The notes beneath the pieces are model-generated. The model saw only the letters and a program-made list of their open reading frames with translations. It ran no database searches and was not told the origin of the DNA. From assembly GCF_001025195.1 (NCBI RefSeq), contig NZ_AP012325.1, positions 1,364,001 through 1,428,000 of the forward strand: DNA of 64,000 nt, written 5' to 3'. This DNA is from Bifidobacterium catenulatum DSM 16992 = JCM 1194 = LMG 11043 (GTDB lineage: Bacteria > Actinomycetota > Actinomycetes > Actinomycetales > Bifidobacteriaceae). Each line of letters begins with the position of its first letter. Position 1 is the first letter of the stretch. This document shows, in pieces, positions 10,260-19,417 of the stretch. The position numbers and the translations under genes are program-made.

Positions 10260-12746
10260 TCAGCTCTGGCGTGTCTTCTTAAAGTATGGGACAATACTCA
10301 GAATTTTCGGTACCAAACGCAAACACACCAAGAACACGAGCGCCGAAAGCACCATTGCCACCATCGTCGCAGCCAGCATCTGCCCAGTCGGCACCACCAG
10401 CGCGAAGAAATCCGCCACCGGTTTTACGAGCATGCCTCCGAATCCAATTGCGGCAAAGGCCAATACCAATATGCCACGCCAAGAATGCAACGGCTTTGCC
10501 ACACGCGCAAGCACAAACACTCCCATCATGAGCAGAATAATCGCGTTGACTCCACGCAGCATCGCCAACTGCGCACCCGAATCCTGCACATCCCACTTCA
10601 TGAATATCGGCAGCAGCCACGACGTGGACAAAATCGACAATCCAACCGCCACACCGCAGGGCACAGCAAAATGCAGCACGCGTTTCAGAAATCCTGGAAT
10701 ATAACGACGCGTGTTCGGTGCCAACGCAAGAATGAACGCCGGAATGCCAATCGTCAATCCGCCCACATATGTGATGTGGCGAGGCAGATACGGAAATGGT
10801 ATCTGCGTCAACACCACACCCAACGAAATCAGTGCGGAATACACGGTTTTCACGAGGAATAGGCTTGCCACACGTTCCATATTGGCCATAACCTGACGCC
10901 CTCGCGCCACCACATCGGGCAGATGTGAAAATTTCGAATCGACAAGCACCACCTGCGCCACGGCCTTGGTGGCGGGAGCAGCATTGCCCATAGCAATACC
11001 CAGATCGGCCTCTTTGATGGCGAGCGCGTCGTTCACGCCGTCGCCGGTCATCGCTACCACATGCTCACCCGCATGCAATGCCTCCACGATCGCCTTTTTC
11101 TGATCGGGCAGCACACGCCCAAGCACATCCACGTTTTCCAGTACTTGTGCCAGCTCCGTAATGTCGGCAGGCAATTCACGCGCGTCCATGAATCGTGGTT
11201 CATGTTCGCCAGTCAGATGCACTTTTCTTGCGATCGCGCCGACGGTTACAGGATTGTCGCCGGAGATGACGCGGCAACGCACACCCTGTTCACGGAACCA
11301 TGCAAGCGTTTCTTCGGCATCGGCGCGAATATGTTCGGAACAGCACACCAATGCGATAGGGCACGATGCCGGATTGAGTTTTGGATTGGTTTCGTAATCG
11401 TCGGGCGCTGCACCGTCAATTCGCGCGACCAGCAGCACACGGTTGCCGTCGTTGGCGAAATCATTGACTTGCTTGAGTATGTCGGCATGGTCGCCATCGA
11501 TTTGGGAAAGAATGACTTCCGGCGCACCCATCGTCCATACTGCGTTGCCGTCATAGATCGAACTCCACTTGCGCGCCGACGAGAACGGTACTCGTGCCTC
11601 GACAGTGCCGTCCACAAATCCCTGTTCCCGTAGTCCAGACAGAATCGCTTGCCCTGTACCGTTGGGCTGCCCTTCGTTCGATAGGTCGAATAGAGCCTGT
11701 CTGACGTCATGCTCATTCACGTTACCGCACATAATGCCGGAGCTTCGAATATCCAGCAATTTCACGGAATCAAGTCGGATGGTGCCGTCGGTGACAGTAC
11801 CGGTTTTGTCAAGGTTCAGGCAATCCACACGAGCGAGAGTCTCCACGGATTCCAACTCCTGCACCAGCGTGTTCTTACGTGCCAAACGAATGGCTGCGAG
11901 CGCGAAATTCAGCGAGGTGAGCAACACCAGGCCTTCAGGAATCATACCGACCACACCGGCCACTGCGGAAATGACCGCGGAACGCCATTCGCCGGTTGAA
12001 ATGGCCACATTCCAGCCGCCAACAGTGCGTGCCTGCGACCAGATGAGCAGTACGCAGAGCGGCACCACCAGGAAGGTCATGAATTTCAGAATCGTGTTGA
12101 TGCCCTTGTTGAGGTCAGATACGGTTTTCTTGTAGACCTTCGCCTGTGCGGTAAGTTTGGCCGCGTAACTGTGCTCTCCTACGGCGATGACTTTCACCAA
12201 TGCCATGCCGGAGATGGCGGTGGATCCGGAGAAAATGTCGCAGCCTTCGCCTTTGCGTACGGTCCGTGATTCGCCGGTAAGCATGGATTCATCCAGTTCC
12301 AGTCCCCAAGTGTGCACGATCTGCGCATCCGCGGGTACCTGTTCGCCGGAGCGAATCCACATGAGATCACCGAGCACGATATCGTTGTGCGGTACTTCAA
12401 CGTCTTTGCCGTCGCGATGCACAAGGTAATCGGAGGCCACCAGAATCGATAGTTTGTCAAGCGTACGTTTGGCTTTCAGCTCGGTACAGATGCCGATACC
12501 GGTATTGATGATGATAATCAGACCGAACACCGCATCTCTCCACGACCCGGTAATCAGCACCATGACCATGGCGGCGAAAATGATGCCGTTGAACAGGGTG
12601 AACACGTTGGCTCGCACAATGTCGACAAGAGAACGCGAGGTCGATGCTTTGACTGTGTTATTCAGTCCGCTTTCTCTGAGGGCAATCACTTCGCCTTGTG
12701 TGAGCCCCGTCTCTTCGATGGGAGGCATTGTTCGACTTTCGCTCAT
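10260..12746 (-). CDS. Cation-transporting P-type ATPase (CtpE-like)
   Basis: Membrane P-type ATPase of about 828 residues. Visible landmarks: TGES actuator loop at about 158-161, PEGL in helix 4 at about 271, phosphorylated Asp in LNLDKTGTVTDG at about 313, hinge MTGDGVNDALAIKEADLGIAMG and a cluster of C-terminal membrane helices. The PEGL motif and overall layout fit Ca2+-type or CtpE-like pumps rather than heavy-metal pumps (no CPC). The frame is open to GTG 12800, but MSESRTMPP at 12746 is the more natural start. The ion is not certain. The gene runs into acnA with a 69-base gap. Confidence 0.85.
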   Translation of the reverse strand: MSESRTMPPIEETGLTQGEVIALRESGLNNTVKASTSRSLVDIVRANVFTLFNGIIFAAMVMVLITGSWRDAVFGLIIIINTGIGICTELKAKRTLDKLSILVASDYLVHRDGKDVEVPHNDIVLGDLMWIRSGEQVPADAQIVHTWGLELDESMLTGESRTVRKGEGCDIFSGSTAISGMALVKVIAVGEHSYAAKLTAQAKVYKKTVSDLNKGINTILKFMTFLVVPLCVLLIWSQARTVGGWNVAISTGEWRSAVISAVAGVVGMIPEGLVLLTSLNFALAAIRLARKNTLVQELESVETLARVDCLNLDKTGTVTDGTIRLDSVKLLDIRSSGIMCGNVNEHDVRQALFDLSNEGQPNGTGQAILSGLREQGFVDGTVEARVPFSSARKWSSIYDGNAVWTMGAPEVILSQIDGDHADILKQVNDFANDGNRVLLVARIDGAAPDDYETNPKLNPASCPIALVCCSEHIRADAEETLAWFREQGVRCRVISGDNPVTVGAIARKVHLTGEHEPRFMDARELPADITELAQVLENVDVLGRVLPDQKKAIVEALHAGEHVVAMTGDGVNDALAIKEADLGIAMGNAAPATKAVAQVVLVDSKFSHLPDVVARGRQVMANMERVASLFLVKTVYSALISLGVVLTQIPFPYLPRHITYVGGLTIGIPAFILALAPNTRRYIPGFLKRVLHFAVPCGVAVGLSILSTSWLLPIFMKWDVQDSGAQLAMLRGVNAIILLMMGVFVLARVAKPLHSWRGILVLAFAAIGFGGMLVKPVADFFALVVPTGQMLAATMVAMVLSALVFLVCLRLVPKILSIVPYFKKTRQS

Positions 12747-12882
12747 AACTGCCAGCCTACCGTCACAGTCCTGTTTTCTGGGCAACTTCTTGTGAAACAC
12801 AGGTAAAATTCAGGGAATTTTCAGGGTACTCGCCGAGCGCTGATTTGACATCCATCTCGCGTAGGCGGGTCACAGAGCCATG

Positions 12883-13464
12883 TCAGTGGTCGATTGTAGT
12901 CACCAGCATCTCACGGTCGTGGGGATCGTTGTTGGCTACGGCCATGACCGCGTCGTCGAGCGGTGTCGCGTCGGCCATGCGGTCGTTGATGGTCATGGTC
13001 GCCGCATAGAGTTTGTTGTCTTCCGGCACGGCGATAGGATTGAGAAGCGCCACTGGAACGCCCGCTTTTCTTGCGGTTTCCAAAGCATCATTCCAGTTTT
13101 CGGCATTGACTTCGTTCACGTCGATTCCTGCGACGATAATGAGGTCGGCCTTGCGTTGCACCATGTCACGCACGCCTTGCTGCGCGGTGGATTGCGCGTC
13201 CACTGTGCCTGAGACGGTAATGTACACCGGCTTGAGTTTACCGGCTTCCATGGCACCCATTGCCATGGAATCGGCGGTGACATCATCCGATCCAATCATG
13301 GCTATGGACAGGCTGTCACGATCCTCCATGGAGTGTGCCACCGCAGTATCGGGAGATTGAGTATCCCCCATCGCGGCATTCGACGGCACGCAACCAGATA
13401 GCGCCACGCAAGACAACGCAATCGCAGTCATTCCAAAAAACGCATGACGTGCGAATAACGGCAT
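12883..13464 (-). CDS. Small lipoprotein resembling a periplasmic sugar-binding domain
   Basis: About 193 residues. The start is taken at ATG 13464, two bases after the stop of the upstream methyltransferase, because it gives a proper signal peptide: MPLFARHAFFGMTAIALSC then the lipobox LSGC. The mature part (ADLIIVAGIDVNEVNAENWNDALETARKAGVPVALLNP) resembles half of a type-1 periplasmic binding protein lobe. No transporter genes are adjacent, and the protein is much shorter than a full binding protein of about 300 residues. Function not recognised; a sensor or ligand-buffering lipoprotein is possible. Coupling to the RNA methyltransferase gene suggests co-transcription. Confidence 0.65.
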   Translation of the reverse strand: MPLFARHAFFGMTAIALSCVALSGCVPSNAAMGDTQSPDTAVAHSMEDRDSLSIAMIGSDDVTADSMAMGAMEAGKLKPVYITVSGTVDAQSTAQQGVRDMVQRKADLIIVAGIDVNEVNAENWNDALETARKAGVPVALLNPIAVPEDNKLYAATMTINDRMADATPLDDAVMAVANNDPHDREMLVTTIDH

Positions 13465-13466
13465 GC

Positions 13467-14732
13467 TCACTGCTCGTGCTTTCTGAACAGCGCCACAGTC
13501 TCCACATGATGGGTCATGGGGTAAATGTCGAACGCGCGAATATCCGCCAATTCGTAGCCAAGTGACACGAGGGTGGCGGTGTCTCTGGCGAGGCTTGCCG
13601 GATCGCATGCGATATAGACCGCGCTTTTCGCTTCGACTTCGGCAATCTGCCTGCACACTTTCGCGCGAGCGCCGGCACGAGGTGGATCAAGCACCACCAC
13701 ATCTGGCTTGGCGAGATCATTGCGTACGTTGGCAAGTGTTTTCGCCACATCGCCCACACGCGCATCGACGTTGCCCAGATGAATATGCCTCAAATTACGT
13801 TGCGCGTTCCTTACCGCGGTTTTGCCGCCTTCGACGCTCAACATGCGAGTGCGCTCTGCCGTCAGCGTGGCCAACGGCAGCGTGAACAGACCCGAACCGG
13901 AATACAAATCCCACAGGCATGCGGATTTGGCACCGTCAAGCTCGCCTCGTACCAAATCAATCACATGGTTGGTCAAAGCGATCGGCGCATGCCTATGCAT
14001 CTGCCAGAAACCGCCTGCATCCACGTTGTATTCGAATTCATGGCCGGCAACAGTCACCTTTTCCGTGAGCTCACGGCTTCCAGCAACCACCTCGCCGTTC
14101 ACAAGCACTGCGTAATTGTCTGAAATCGGCGCATTATCGCGAGGTTCCGGAACGGATAGACGAATCTGGGAACCTGGTTCGAAGCTCCCCTCCCACACAT
14201 GCTCACGTTCGGCCACTTCCAGCAACGTACGGCTGGCCAACGGCATGGTATCAATCGGAACGCGCACATGCGTGCCTCGACGGCGCATCGACGGACGCCC
14301 GTCAACATCAGCGATCATCTCGATACGAGTACGCCAATGCAGACCTTGCTCCGCATCGTCTTCCGGCATACGCTCAATGGGCACTTCCACGTCGACGTGG
14401 CCGAGTCGTGCCATCTGTTCGGCCACCGACGTGGCTTTCCACTTCAGTTGCCCGGCAAGCGACACATGCACCAAGTCAGCGCCGCCGACACCACCGCCCA
14501 TGGCAAGGGGGCCGGCCAACGACCATATTGGATCAGTACGGTCTTCGCTCGCTTCGAGCACTTCCACCACTTCGCCTGTCCAGAAGCGGTCCTCACGATC
14601 ATGCGGCTCGTCCAATGCGACACGGACCAGTTCTCCGGGCAATGCGAATCGCACGAACACAACACGTCCGTCAATATGACCGACGCAACGACCCTGGTCG
14701 GCGTACCGTTCAATGCGGATGGTCGATTCCAT
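13467..14732 (-). CDS. TrmA/RumA-family RNA (uracil-5-)-methyltransferase
   Basis: SAM-dependent methyltransferase of 421 residues that should methylate uracil C5 in rRNA or tRNA. An N-terminal TRAM/OB region (IRIERYADQGRCVGHIDGRVVFVRFALPG split over strands) is followed by the Rossmann domain (LWDLYSGSGLFTLPLA), DPPRAGARAKV and the catalytic Cys in VYIACDPASLARD. The N-terminal iron-sulfur cysteines typical of RumA are not evident, as in several Gram-positive homologues. ATG 14732 overlaps the stop of the DUF3159 gene by one base (TGATG), showing coupling. The precise RNA target cannot be decided from the sequence. Confidence 0.85.
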   Translation of the reverse strand: MESTIRIERYADQGRCVGHIDGRVVFVRFALPGELVRVALDEPHDREDRFWTGEVVEVLEASEDRTDPIWSLAGPLAMGGGVGGADLVHVSLAGQLKWKATSVAEQMARLGHVDVEVPIERMPEDDAEQGLHWRTRIEMIADVDGRPSMRRRGTHVRVPIDTMPLASRTLLEVAEREHVWEGSFEPGSQIRLSVPEPRDNAPISDNYAVLVNGEVVAGSRELTEKVTVAGHEFEYNVDAGGFWQMHRHAPIALTNHVIDLVRGELDGAKSACLWDLYSGSGLFTLPLATLTAERTRMLSVEGGKTAVRNAQRNLRHIHLGNVDARVGDVAKTLANVRNDLAKPDVVVLDPPRAGARAKVCRQIAEVEAKSAVYIACDPASLARDTATLVSLGYELADIRAFDIYPMTHHVETVALFRKHEQ

Positions 14733-15478
14733 CAGTGCTCTTCCCTCATTTCAGTGTTTTGTGCTACCTCAGCATCGCCTTCAGAAGTTTTCTGCACCAT
14801 CTTATGCCGGTGCATTGGCGTCGCCACGATCAGATACGAAACCCAAATCGCGAGTGCCCAGAACGGAATGCCCATCAGCAGACGCGCCGTTCCCAGCCAG
14901 CCGACGTGATTGCCGAGATAGAGCGGCACTTGCACGATCAGACGCAGCGCGAACACGCCGATCCACAGCGCGGTGATGATGGTATAGGCGCGATTGAGCG
15001 CCTTGTCACCTCGCCAATCGGCAAGCCAGGCACGAAAATGTTCGGTCGGTAACGTTCTGATGAACTCGATAACCAATCCTAAGCCAGGCACTCGGGCCAG
15101 CAGTGAAATCGTCAGCAAAACAACGTAAAAGGCGTTGGTGAGGAATCCGAACATGTAATAGTTACGAGCTTCGTGACTGTTCCATGCCCAAATCAGGCAG
15201 ATACCTACTGCCAGCAGGCCTGACACCGCTCCCATGACGGACTGTCGTTGGCACAGGCGCACGATCACCTGCAACACGGCCAACGCCGCGGACACGCCGA
15301 TGGTCAGTTGCAAATTGGACGTGATGACGAACAGCACCACGAACACGACGCCCGGCAGCATCGATTCGATGACGCCTCTCGGACCTCCGATGGCGTCGAT
15401 CACGGAAAAATCGTCAGTATTACCGGCGTCGGCAAGCGCACCAAGACCGGTTCGTTTTTTCGCTTCAGTTTCAGCCAT
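14732..15478 (-). CDS. DUF3159 integral membrane protein
   Basis: 248 residues with about six hydrophobic segments after an N-terminal cytoplasmic stretch (SVIDAIGGPRGVIESMLPGVVF). The family is restricted to actinobacteria and its molecular function is not known. It commonly lies beside DUF3710 and RNA methyltransferase genes, as here: the DUF3710 gene ends 26 bases upstream and the methyltransferase gene overlaps its stop by one base. The C-terminus is acidic (EGDAEVAQNTEMREEH). Confidence 0.8.
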   Translation of the reverse strand: MAETEAKKRTGLGALADAGNTDDFSVIDAIGGPRGVIESMLPGVVFVVLFVITSNLQLTIGVSAALAVLQVIVRLCQRQSVMGAVSGLLAVGICLIWAWNSHEARNYYMFGFLTNAFYVVLLTISLLARVPGLGLVIEFIRTLPTEHFRAWLADWRGDKALNRAYTIITALWIGVFALRLIVQVPLYLGNHVGWLGTARLLMGIPFWALAIWVSYLIVATPMHRHKMVQKTSEGDAEVAQNTEMREEH

Positions 15479-15504
15479 ACGTATTAGCTATCGGTTCAAG
15501 TGGC

Positions 15505-16335
15505 TCAGCGCACTTCGGAGAACATCGGTCCACGAGACAGCGTGGTCTTGACCTCAACCTGCTGGTCGGAGTCGAATGGACCCTTCGGCTTGCCTGGAAT
15601 CTCAGTCTTCTGCTCAGCCTCTTCCGCAGCGGCCTTTGCCGCCTTGCGTTCAGCTGGAGCGACTGGCGGATGCATGGGAATAAGGTCACGCGGCGCCAAC
15701 GGATTATCGCCTCGTTCCACCACAATATCGGCGAAGAACTGGTTCAATGCCTTTGCTTCCTCACCCTCAGGATCGGTGGCAGCCTTGCCGGAGAAGATGC
15801 CACGTAGCATCCAACGCGGACCGTCGACACCTACGATGCGGGTAAGCACCTTGCGTCCGCCCTTGACGGTAACCGGCAATGCCAGTTCGGTGCCGAACAC
15901 GCCTTCAACTTCCTTCGCGTCCTTATTGGCTTCAATCAGGTCGGCACGAACGTCATCCCACAATCCGAGCGTCTTCGGGGCCGCGAATGCCTCAATCTCC
16001 ACGCTGGAGGAACCGTAGGTGATGGTGGTGCCAAGAACCTGCTGGGTGGCACGGTTGGCCTTCACGCGCAATTCAATGCCTTTCAGGAACGGCAGATAAT
16101 ACGATCCCATATCGAGGTACTCATCGTAGTCGGGAACGTTCTCATCTTCCACATCCCACGGACCACGCTCGTCACCGCGGCCCTCGTATTCAGCGGAAGA
16201 CTCCGGAAGCGCCACGACTTCCTGAGCTTCGTCAACGTTTTCAGCTGCGTCAACAGCCTCTTCGTTTTCTTCGGCGGCCGCTTCAAGAGCTTCCTCGCTC
16301 TGATGCTTCTTCTTACCGAATCCAAACAATCCCAT
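15505..16335 (-). CDS. DUF3710 domain protein
   Basis: About 276 residues. The start at 16335 (MGLFGFGKKK) is preferred over 16347 because GAGGA lies just upstream of it. A long acidic low-complexity segment (EALEAAAEENEEAVDAAENV) precedes the conserved DUF3710 core (GPWDVEDENVPDYDEYLDMGSYYLPFLKGIE broken across the domain). The C-terminus is Ala/Lys/Glu rich. The family is actinobacterial and of unknown function; in many relatives it follows dut, which is absent here. It appears to be the first gene of a unit with DUF3159, the RNA methyltransferase and the lipoprotein. Confidence 0.8.
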   Translation of the reverse strand: MGLFGFGKKKHQSEEALEAAAEENEEAVDAAENVDEAQEVVALPESSAEYEGRGDERGPWDVEDENVPDYDEYLDMGSYYLPFLKGIELRVKANRATQQVLGTTITYGSSSVEIEAFAAPKTLGLWDDVRADLIEANKDAKEVEGVFGTELALPVTVKGGRKVLTRIVGVDGPRWMLRGIFSGKAATDPEGEEAKALNQFFADIVVERGDNPLAPRDLIPMHPPVAPAERKAAKAAAEEAEQKTEIPGKPKGPFDSDQQVEVKTTLSRGPMFSEVR

Positions 16336-16397
16336 GATGTTCCTCATTTCATAACGGTTGCAACCGTGACAAGCCTAGCACCCATGCTTAATATGAG

Positions 16398-16430
16398 CTG
16401 GGAATCGGGGCGTGATATTCCAATTCCCAG
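16398..16430 (-). terminator. Hairpin after exonuclease III gene
   Basis: Arms CTGGGAATCGG (16398-16408) and CCAATTCCCAG (16420-16430) pair with one wobble. It lies 23 bases past the exonuclease gene stop on the minus strand. There is no strong T-run, so it is only a candidate terminator. Confidence 0.4.
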
Positions 16431-16452
16431 TCTGTTCACGGTAAAAGATGGC

Positions 16453-17313
16453 TTAAATGTCATACATAATGCTGAGCGGCGCATGATCGGACCAGCGCAG
16501 GTCGTAGGTCGGAGCCTTATCGATCACGAATCCGCAGGCCGTTTCCGCCAGTTCCGGTGTTGCGAACTGATAGTCGATCCTCCAGCCAACATTGTTGTCG
16601 AATGCACGACCGCGCTGGCTCCACCATGTGTACGGCCCTTGGATATCTCCGGCAAGATCACGCATCACATCCACAAACTCCAGTTCTCCCAGCCATTTGT
16701 CGACGTATGCGCGCTCTTCGGGGAGAAATCCGGCATGCGTTTCGTTGGCTTTGGCGTTTTTGATGTCGAGCGGCGTGTGTGCGATGTTGAAATCACCGCA
16801 GAGCACCGCTTGTTTTCCGCCGTGTGCCGCCTCGTCACGCAACTGTTCCATGCGTGCCAGCATGGTGTCGAGAAAACGGTATTTCTGCTTCATTTTTTCC
16901 GGATCATCGGTATTTCCCGCATGCACATACACGCAGGTCACGGTAATGACATAGCCTTGCGGAGTTTGCACATCCGCTTCGATCCAGCGTCCGGAATCGA
17001 CGTCTTCCTCAAGTCCCGGCAAACCATACCGCTTTTCGACAACAGGCAATGTCGACAGTAAACCGACGCCGGCACGCCCTTTGATACGGCAGATTTCGTT
17101 CATGCGATTGAGTTCGCTTTGGTCATCGACGCGTCCGGCGGTCGCGTATTCGAAACCGAATTCGTCGAAGATGGGATCGATTTCGTTTTGGGGGGCACGT
17201 ACCTCCTGCATGCACCATACGTCCGGCGTGTTTTTCGCAGCCCATTGCTCGATGCCTTTGCGTTTCGCCGCGCGGATTCCATTCACATTCGAAGTCGTGA
17301 TTGTGATCGTCAT
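16453..17313 (-). CDS. xthA: Exodeoxyribonuclease III / AP endonuclease
   Basis: Mg2+-dependent DNA repair nuclease of 286 residues (EEP fold) that cuts at abasic sites and trims 3' ends. Motifs in order: N-terminal TSNVNGIRAA, catalytic Glu in CMQEVRAP, Tyr/Asn region YVHAGN, CGDFNIAHTPLD with the metal and catalytic Asp-Asn pair, and C-terminal WRIDYQFAT and WSDHAPL with the final Asp-His pair. Length matches the family. It is a single gene between the opp-type terminator at 17341 and the hairpin at 16398. Confidence 0.93.
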   Translation of the reverse strand: MTITITTSNVNGIRAAKRKGIEQWAAKNTPDVWCMQEVRAPQNEIDPIFDEFGFEYATAGRVDDQSELNRMNEICRIKGRAGVGLLSTLPVVEKRYGLPGLEEDVDSGRWIEADVQTPQGYVITVTCVYVHAGNTDDPEKMKQKYRFLDTMLARMEQLRDEAAHGGKQAVLCGDFNIAHTPLDIKNAKANETHAGFLPEERAYVDKWLGELEFVDVMRDLAGDIQGPYTWWSQRGRAFDNNVGWRIDYQFATPELAETACGFVIDKAPTYDLRWSDHAPLSIMYDI

Positions 17314-17340
17314 AACGTCTTAGAGTAGCCGGAATACAAG

Positions 17341-17369
17341 AAAACCTCCCTCGGAAGGAGGGAGGTTTT
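17341..17369 (-). terminator. Terminator of the peptide ABC transporter operon
   Basis: Perfect 12-base arms AAAACCTCCCTC (17341-17352) and GAGGGAGGTTTT (17358-17369) with a 5-base loop, 17 bases past the ATPase gene stop on the minus strand and followed by T-rich sequence in that direction. Confidence 0.9.
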
Positions 17370-17386
17370 CCAGACGGCGGACGCGA

Positions 17387-19396
17387 TCAGTCGAGTCCGA
17401 GCTGCAGCTTGCCGCCCGGGATGGCGTCCAGCAAATCGCGAGTGTACTGCTTCTTCGGATGGTCGAAGACCTCGTCGGTGGTGGCGTGTTCCACCAGCTT
17501 ACCGTGCTGCATCACCACGACTTCGTCGGCGATCTGGCGTACCACCGCCAGATCATGGGTGATGAACAGGTAGCTCAGTCCCTTTTCCGCCTGCAGGTCG
17601 TTGAGCAGGCGAAGCACCTGGTCCTGCACCAGCACGTCCAATGCGGAGACGGCTTCGTCGCAGACGATCACATCCGGGTCGAGGGCCATGGCGCGCGCGA
17701 TGGCGATGCGCTGCCTTTGGCCGCCGGAAAGCTCGTTCGGGTAACGGCTCATCACCGATTCCGGCAGTTCCACCATGTCGATGAGTTCACGCACTCGCTT
17801 GGCACGGCTCTTCTTGTCTCCGATGCCGTGGATGCGCAACGGCTCCTCGATAGACCGGTAGATGGAGTACATGGGGTCGAGCGATCCGTACGGGTTCTGG
17901 AATACCGGCTGCACGTGACGTCGGAAGTCAAGCAGCTCCTTGCCTTTGAAGCCGGAGATGTCCCTGCCGTCATAGGTGACGGTGCCGGCGGTTGGTTCGA
18001 GCAGCTTCAGCACCATGTTGGCCACGGTGGACTTGCCGGAACCGGATTCGCCGACGATGGCCAGCGTGGTGCCCTTCTTGATGGAGAAGCTCACATCGTC
18101 GACCGCCTTGAACATCTCCTTCTTGCGCGGCAGCTTGAATTCCTTGGTCAGATGGTCCACCGTGATGATGGCTTCGCCCTTCTTCAGGGAATCCTCGTTC
18201 ACCGCGTGTTCCATGACCGCGGTGGCATCGCCGCCATGCTCCTTGACAGAGATAATGCGCTGAGAGGCCAAGGACGGCGCCGCGGCGACCAGACGCTTGG
18301 TATACGGATGCTGCGGATGCTGCAGCACTTCCAGGGAAGGACCGGATTCCACAACCTGGCCCTTGTACATGACCACGATGTGCTGGGCGCGTTCCGCGGC
18401 CAGACCGAGATCGTGGGTGATGAACAGCACCGCGGTTCCCAGGGAATCGGTCAGCATGTGCAGATGGTCGAGGATCTTCTTCTGCACGGTCACGTCGAGC
18501 GCGGAGGTCGGCTCGTCGGCGATGAGCAGTTCCGGACGGCAGGCCAGACCGATGGCGATCAACGCGCGCTGGCGCATGCCGCCGGAGAATTCGTGCGGGA
18601 ACTGGCGGGCACGGGTGGCGGCGTCAGGCAGGCCGGCCTCGGACAGCAGACCGGCGATGCGGTCGTCCATGGTGGAGCCGACCACATACTTCTTGGCGAT
18701 GTACCATGCGTCATCGTCCTTCACGCCGGCTTTGATCAGGCCATCAGCCACACGCCAGCGGGTTTCGGATCCCGGAACCCATTCCTCGGCGAACCGGGCC
18801 ATGATCTTGTCAAGTTCGTCACCGCTCTTGCCGATCTTGACAAGAGCTTCCTTGGCTGCGGCGGTCAGATCAGGCAGTTCCTTGGAGCCGAGGAAGGTCT
18901 CGTCGTCATTGCCCTTGAGCTCCACTTCGTCGTCGGCCAAAGCCTTGGCGAATTCGGAACGCTTTTCGTGGTCGATGTCCATGTTGTTGGCCACCAACGC
19001 TTCCTTGACCTGGGTGCCGATGCGCCACACCGGGTTCAGGTTGCTCATCGGATCCTGCGGGACAAGACCCATCTTGCTGCCACGGAGCTTGTCGAAGTCC
19101 TTCTGCTTGAAGCCGGAAATCTCCTGTCCATCAAGCTTGATGGAGCCGCCGACAACATGGCCGGTTCCCGGAAGCAGGCCAAGCACGGCCATGGCGGAGG
19201 TGGACTTGCCGGAACCGGATTCGCCAACGATGGCCACCCACTGACCAGGATACACGCTGAAGGACGAGTTGCGCACGGCATGCACGGCCTTGCCTTCATC
19301 AGTGGTGAAGTCGACCTGAAGGTTCTTGACCTCCAACAGCGGCCCGTGGGCGCGCTGCATGGCCTCGAGGTTGTTCTCGGTATTCATTTCAGTCAT
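17387..19396 (-). CDS. Fused double ATPase of a peptide ABC transporter (DppD-DppF type)
   Basis: About 669 residues holding two complete ABC ATPases in one chain, where most Opp/Dpp systems use two genes. First half: Walker A GESGSGKST, an inserted segment of about 100 residues, signature FSGGMRQRA, Walker B LLIADEPTSALD. Second half: Walker A GESGSGKST, signature LSGGQRQRIAIARA, Walker B VIVCDEAVSALD, plus the oligopeptide transporter C-terminal region. In the second half DEP has become DEA, which keeps the catalytic Glu. AAGGGA upstream of ATG 19396 sets the start rather than GTG 19411. It powers uptake with the adjacent permeases and the binding lipoprotein. A peptide or oligosaccharide substrate fits the family. 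Confidence 0.88.
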   Translation of the reverse strand: MTEMNTENNLEAMQRAHGPLLEVKNLQVDFTTDEGKAVHAVRNSSFSVYPGQWVAIVGESGSGKSTSAMAVLGLLPGTGHVVGGSIKLDGQEISGFKQKDFDKLRGSKMGLVPQDPMSNLNPVWRIGTQVKEALVANNMDIDHEKRSEFAKALADDEVELKGNDDETFLGSKELPDLTAAAKEALVKIGKSGDELDKIMARFAEEWVPGSETRWRVADGLIKAGVKDDDAWYIAKKYVVGSTMDDRIAGLLSEAGLPDAATRARQFPHEFSGGMRQRALIAIGLACRPELLIADEPTSALDVTVQKKILDHLHMLTDSLGTAVLFITHDLGLAAERAQHIVVMYKGQVVESGPSLEVLQHPQHPYTKRLVAAAPSLASQRIISVKEHGGDATAVMEHAVNEDSLKKGEAIITVDHLTKEFKLPRKKEMFKAVDDVSFSIKKGTTLAIVGESGSGKSTVANMVLKLLEPTAGTVTYDGRDISGFKGKELLDFRRHVQPVFQNPYGSLDPMYSIYRSIEEPLRIHGIGDKKSRAKRVRELIDMVELPESVMSRYPNELSGGQRQRIAIARAMALDPDVIVCDEAVSALDVLVQDQVLRLLNDLQAEKGLSYLFITHDLAVVRQIADEVVVMQHGKLVEHATTDEVFDHPKKQYTRDLLDAIPGGKLQLGLD

Positions 19397-19417
19397 CGAA
19401 TATCCCTTCACTTACAC

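Noticed and set aside
8733..10862. Very long open frame on the plus strand opposite aconitase
   Set aside because: It runs antisense to acnA and the ATPase, has no domain-like sequence and reflects the codon bias of the real genes.
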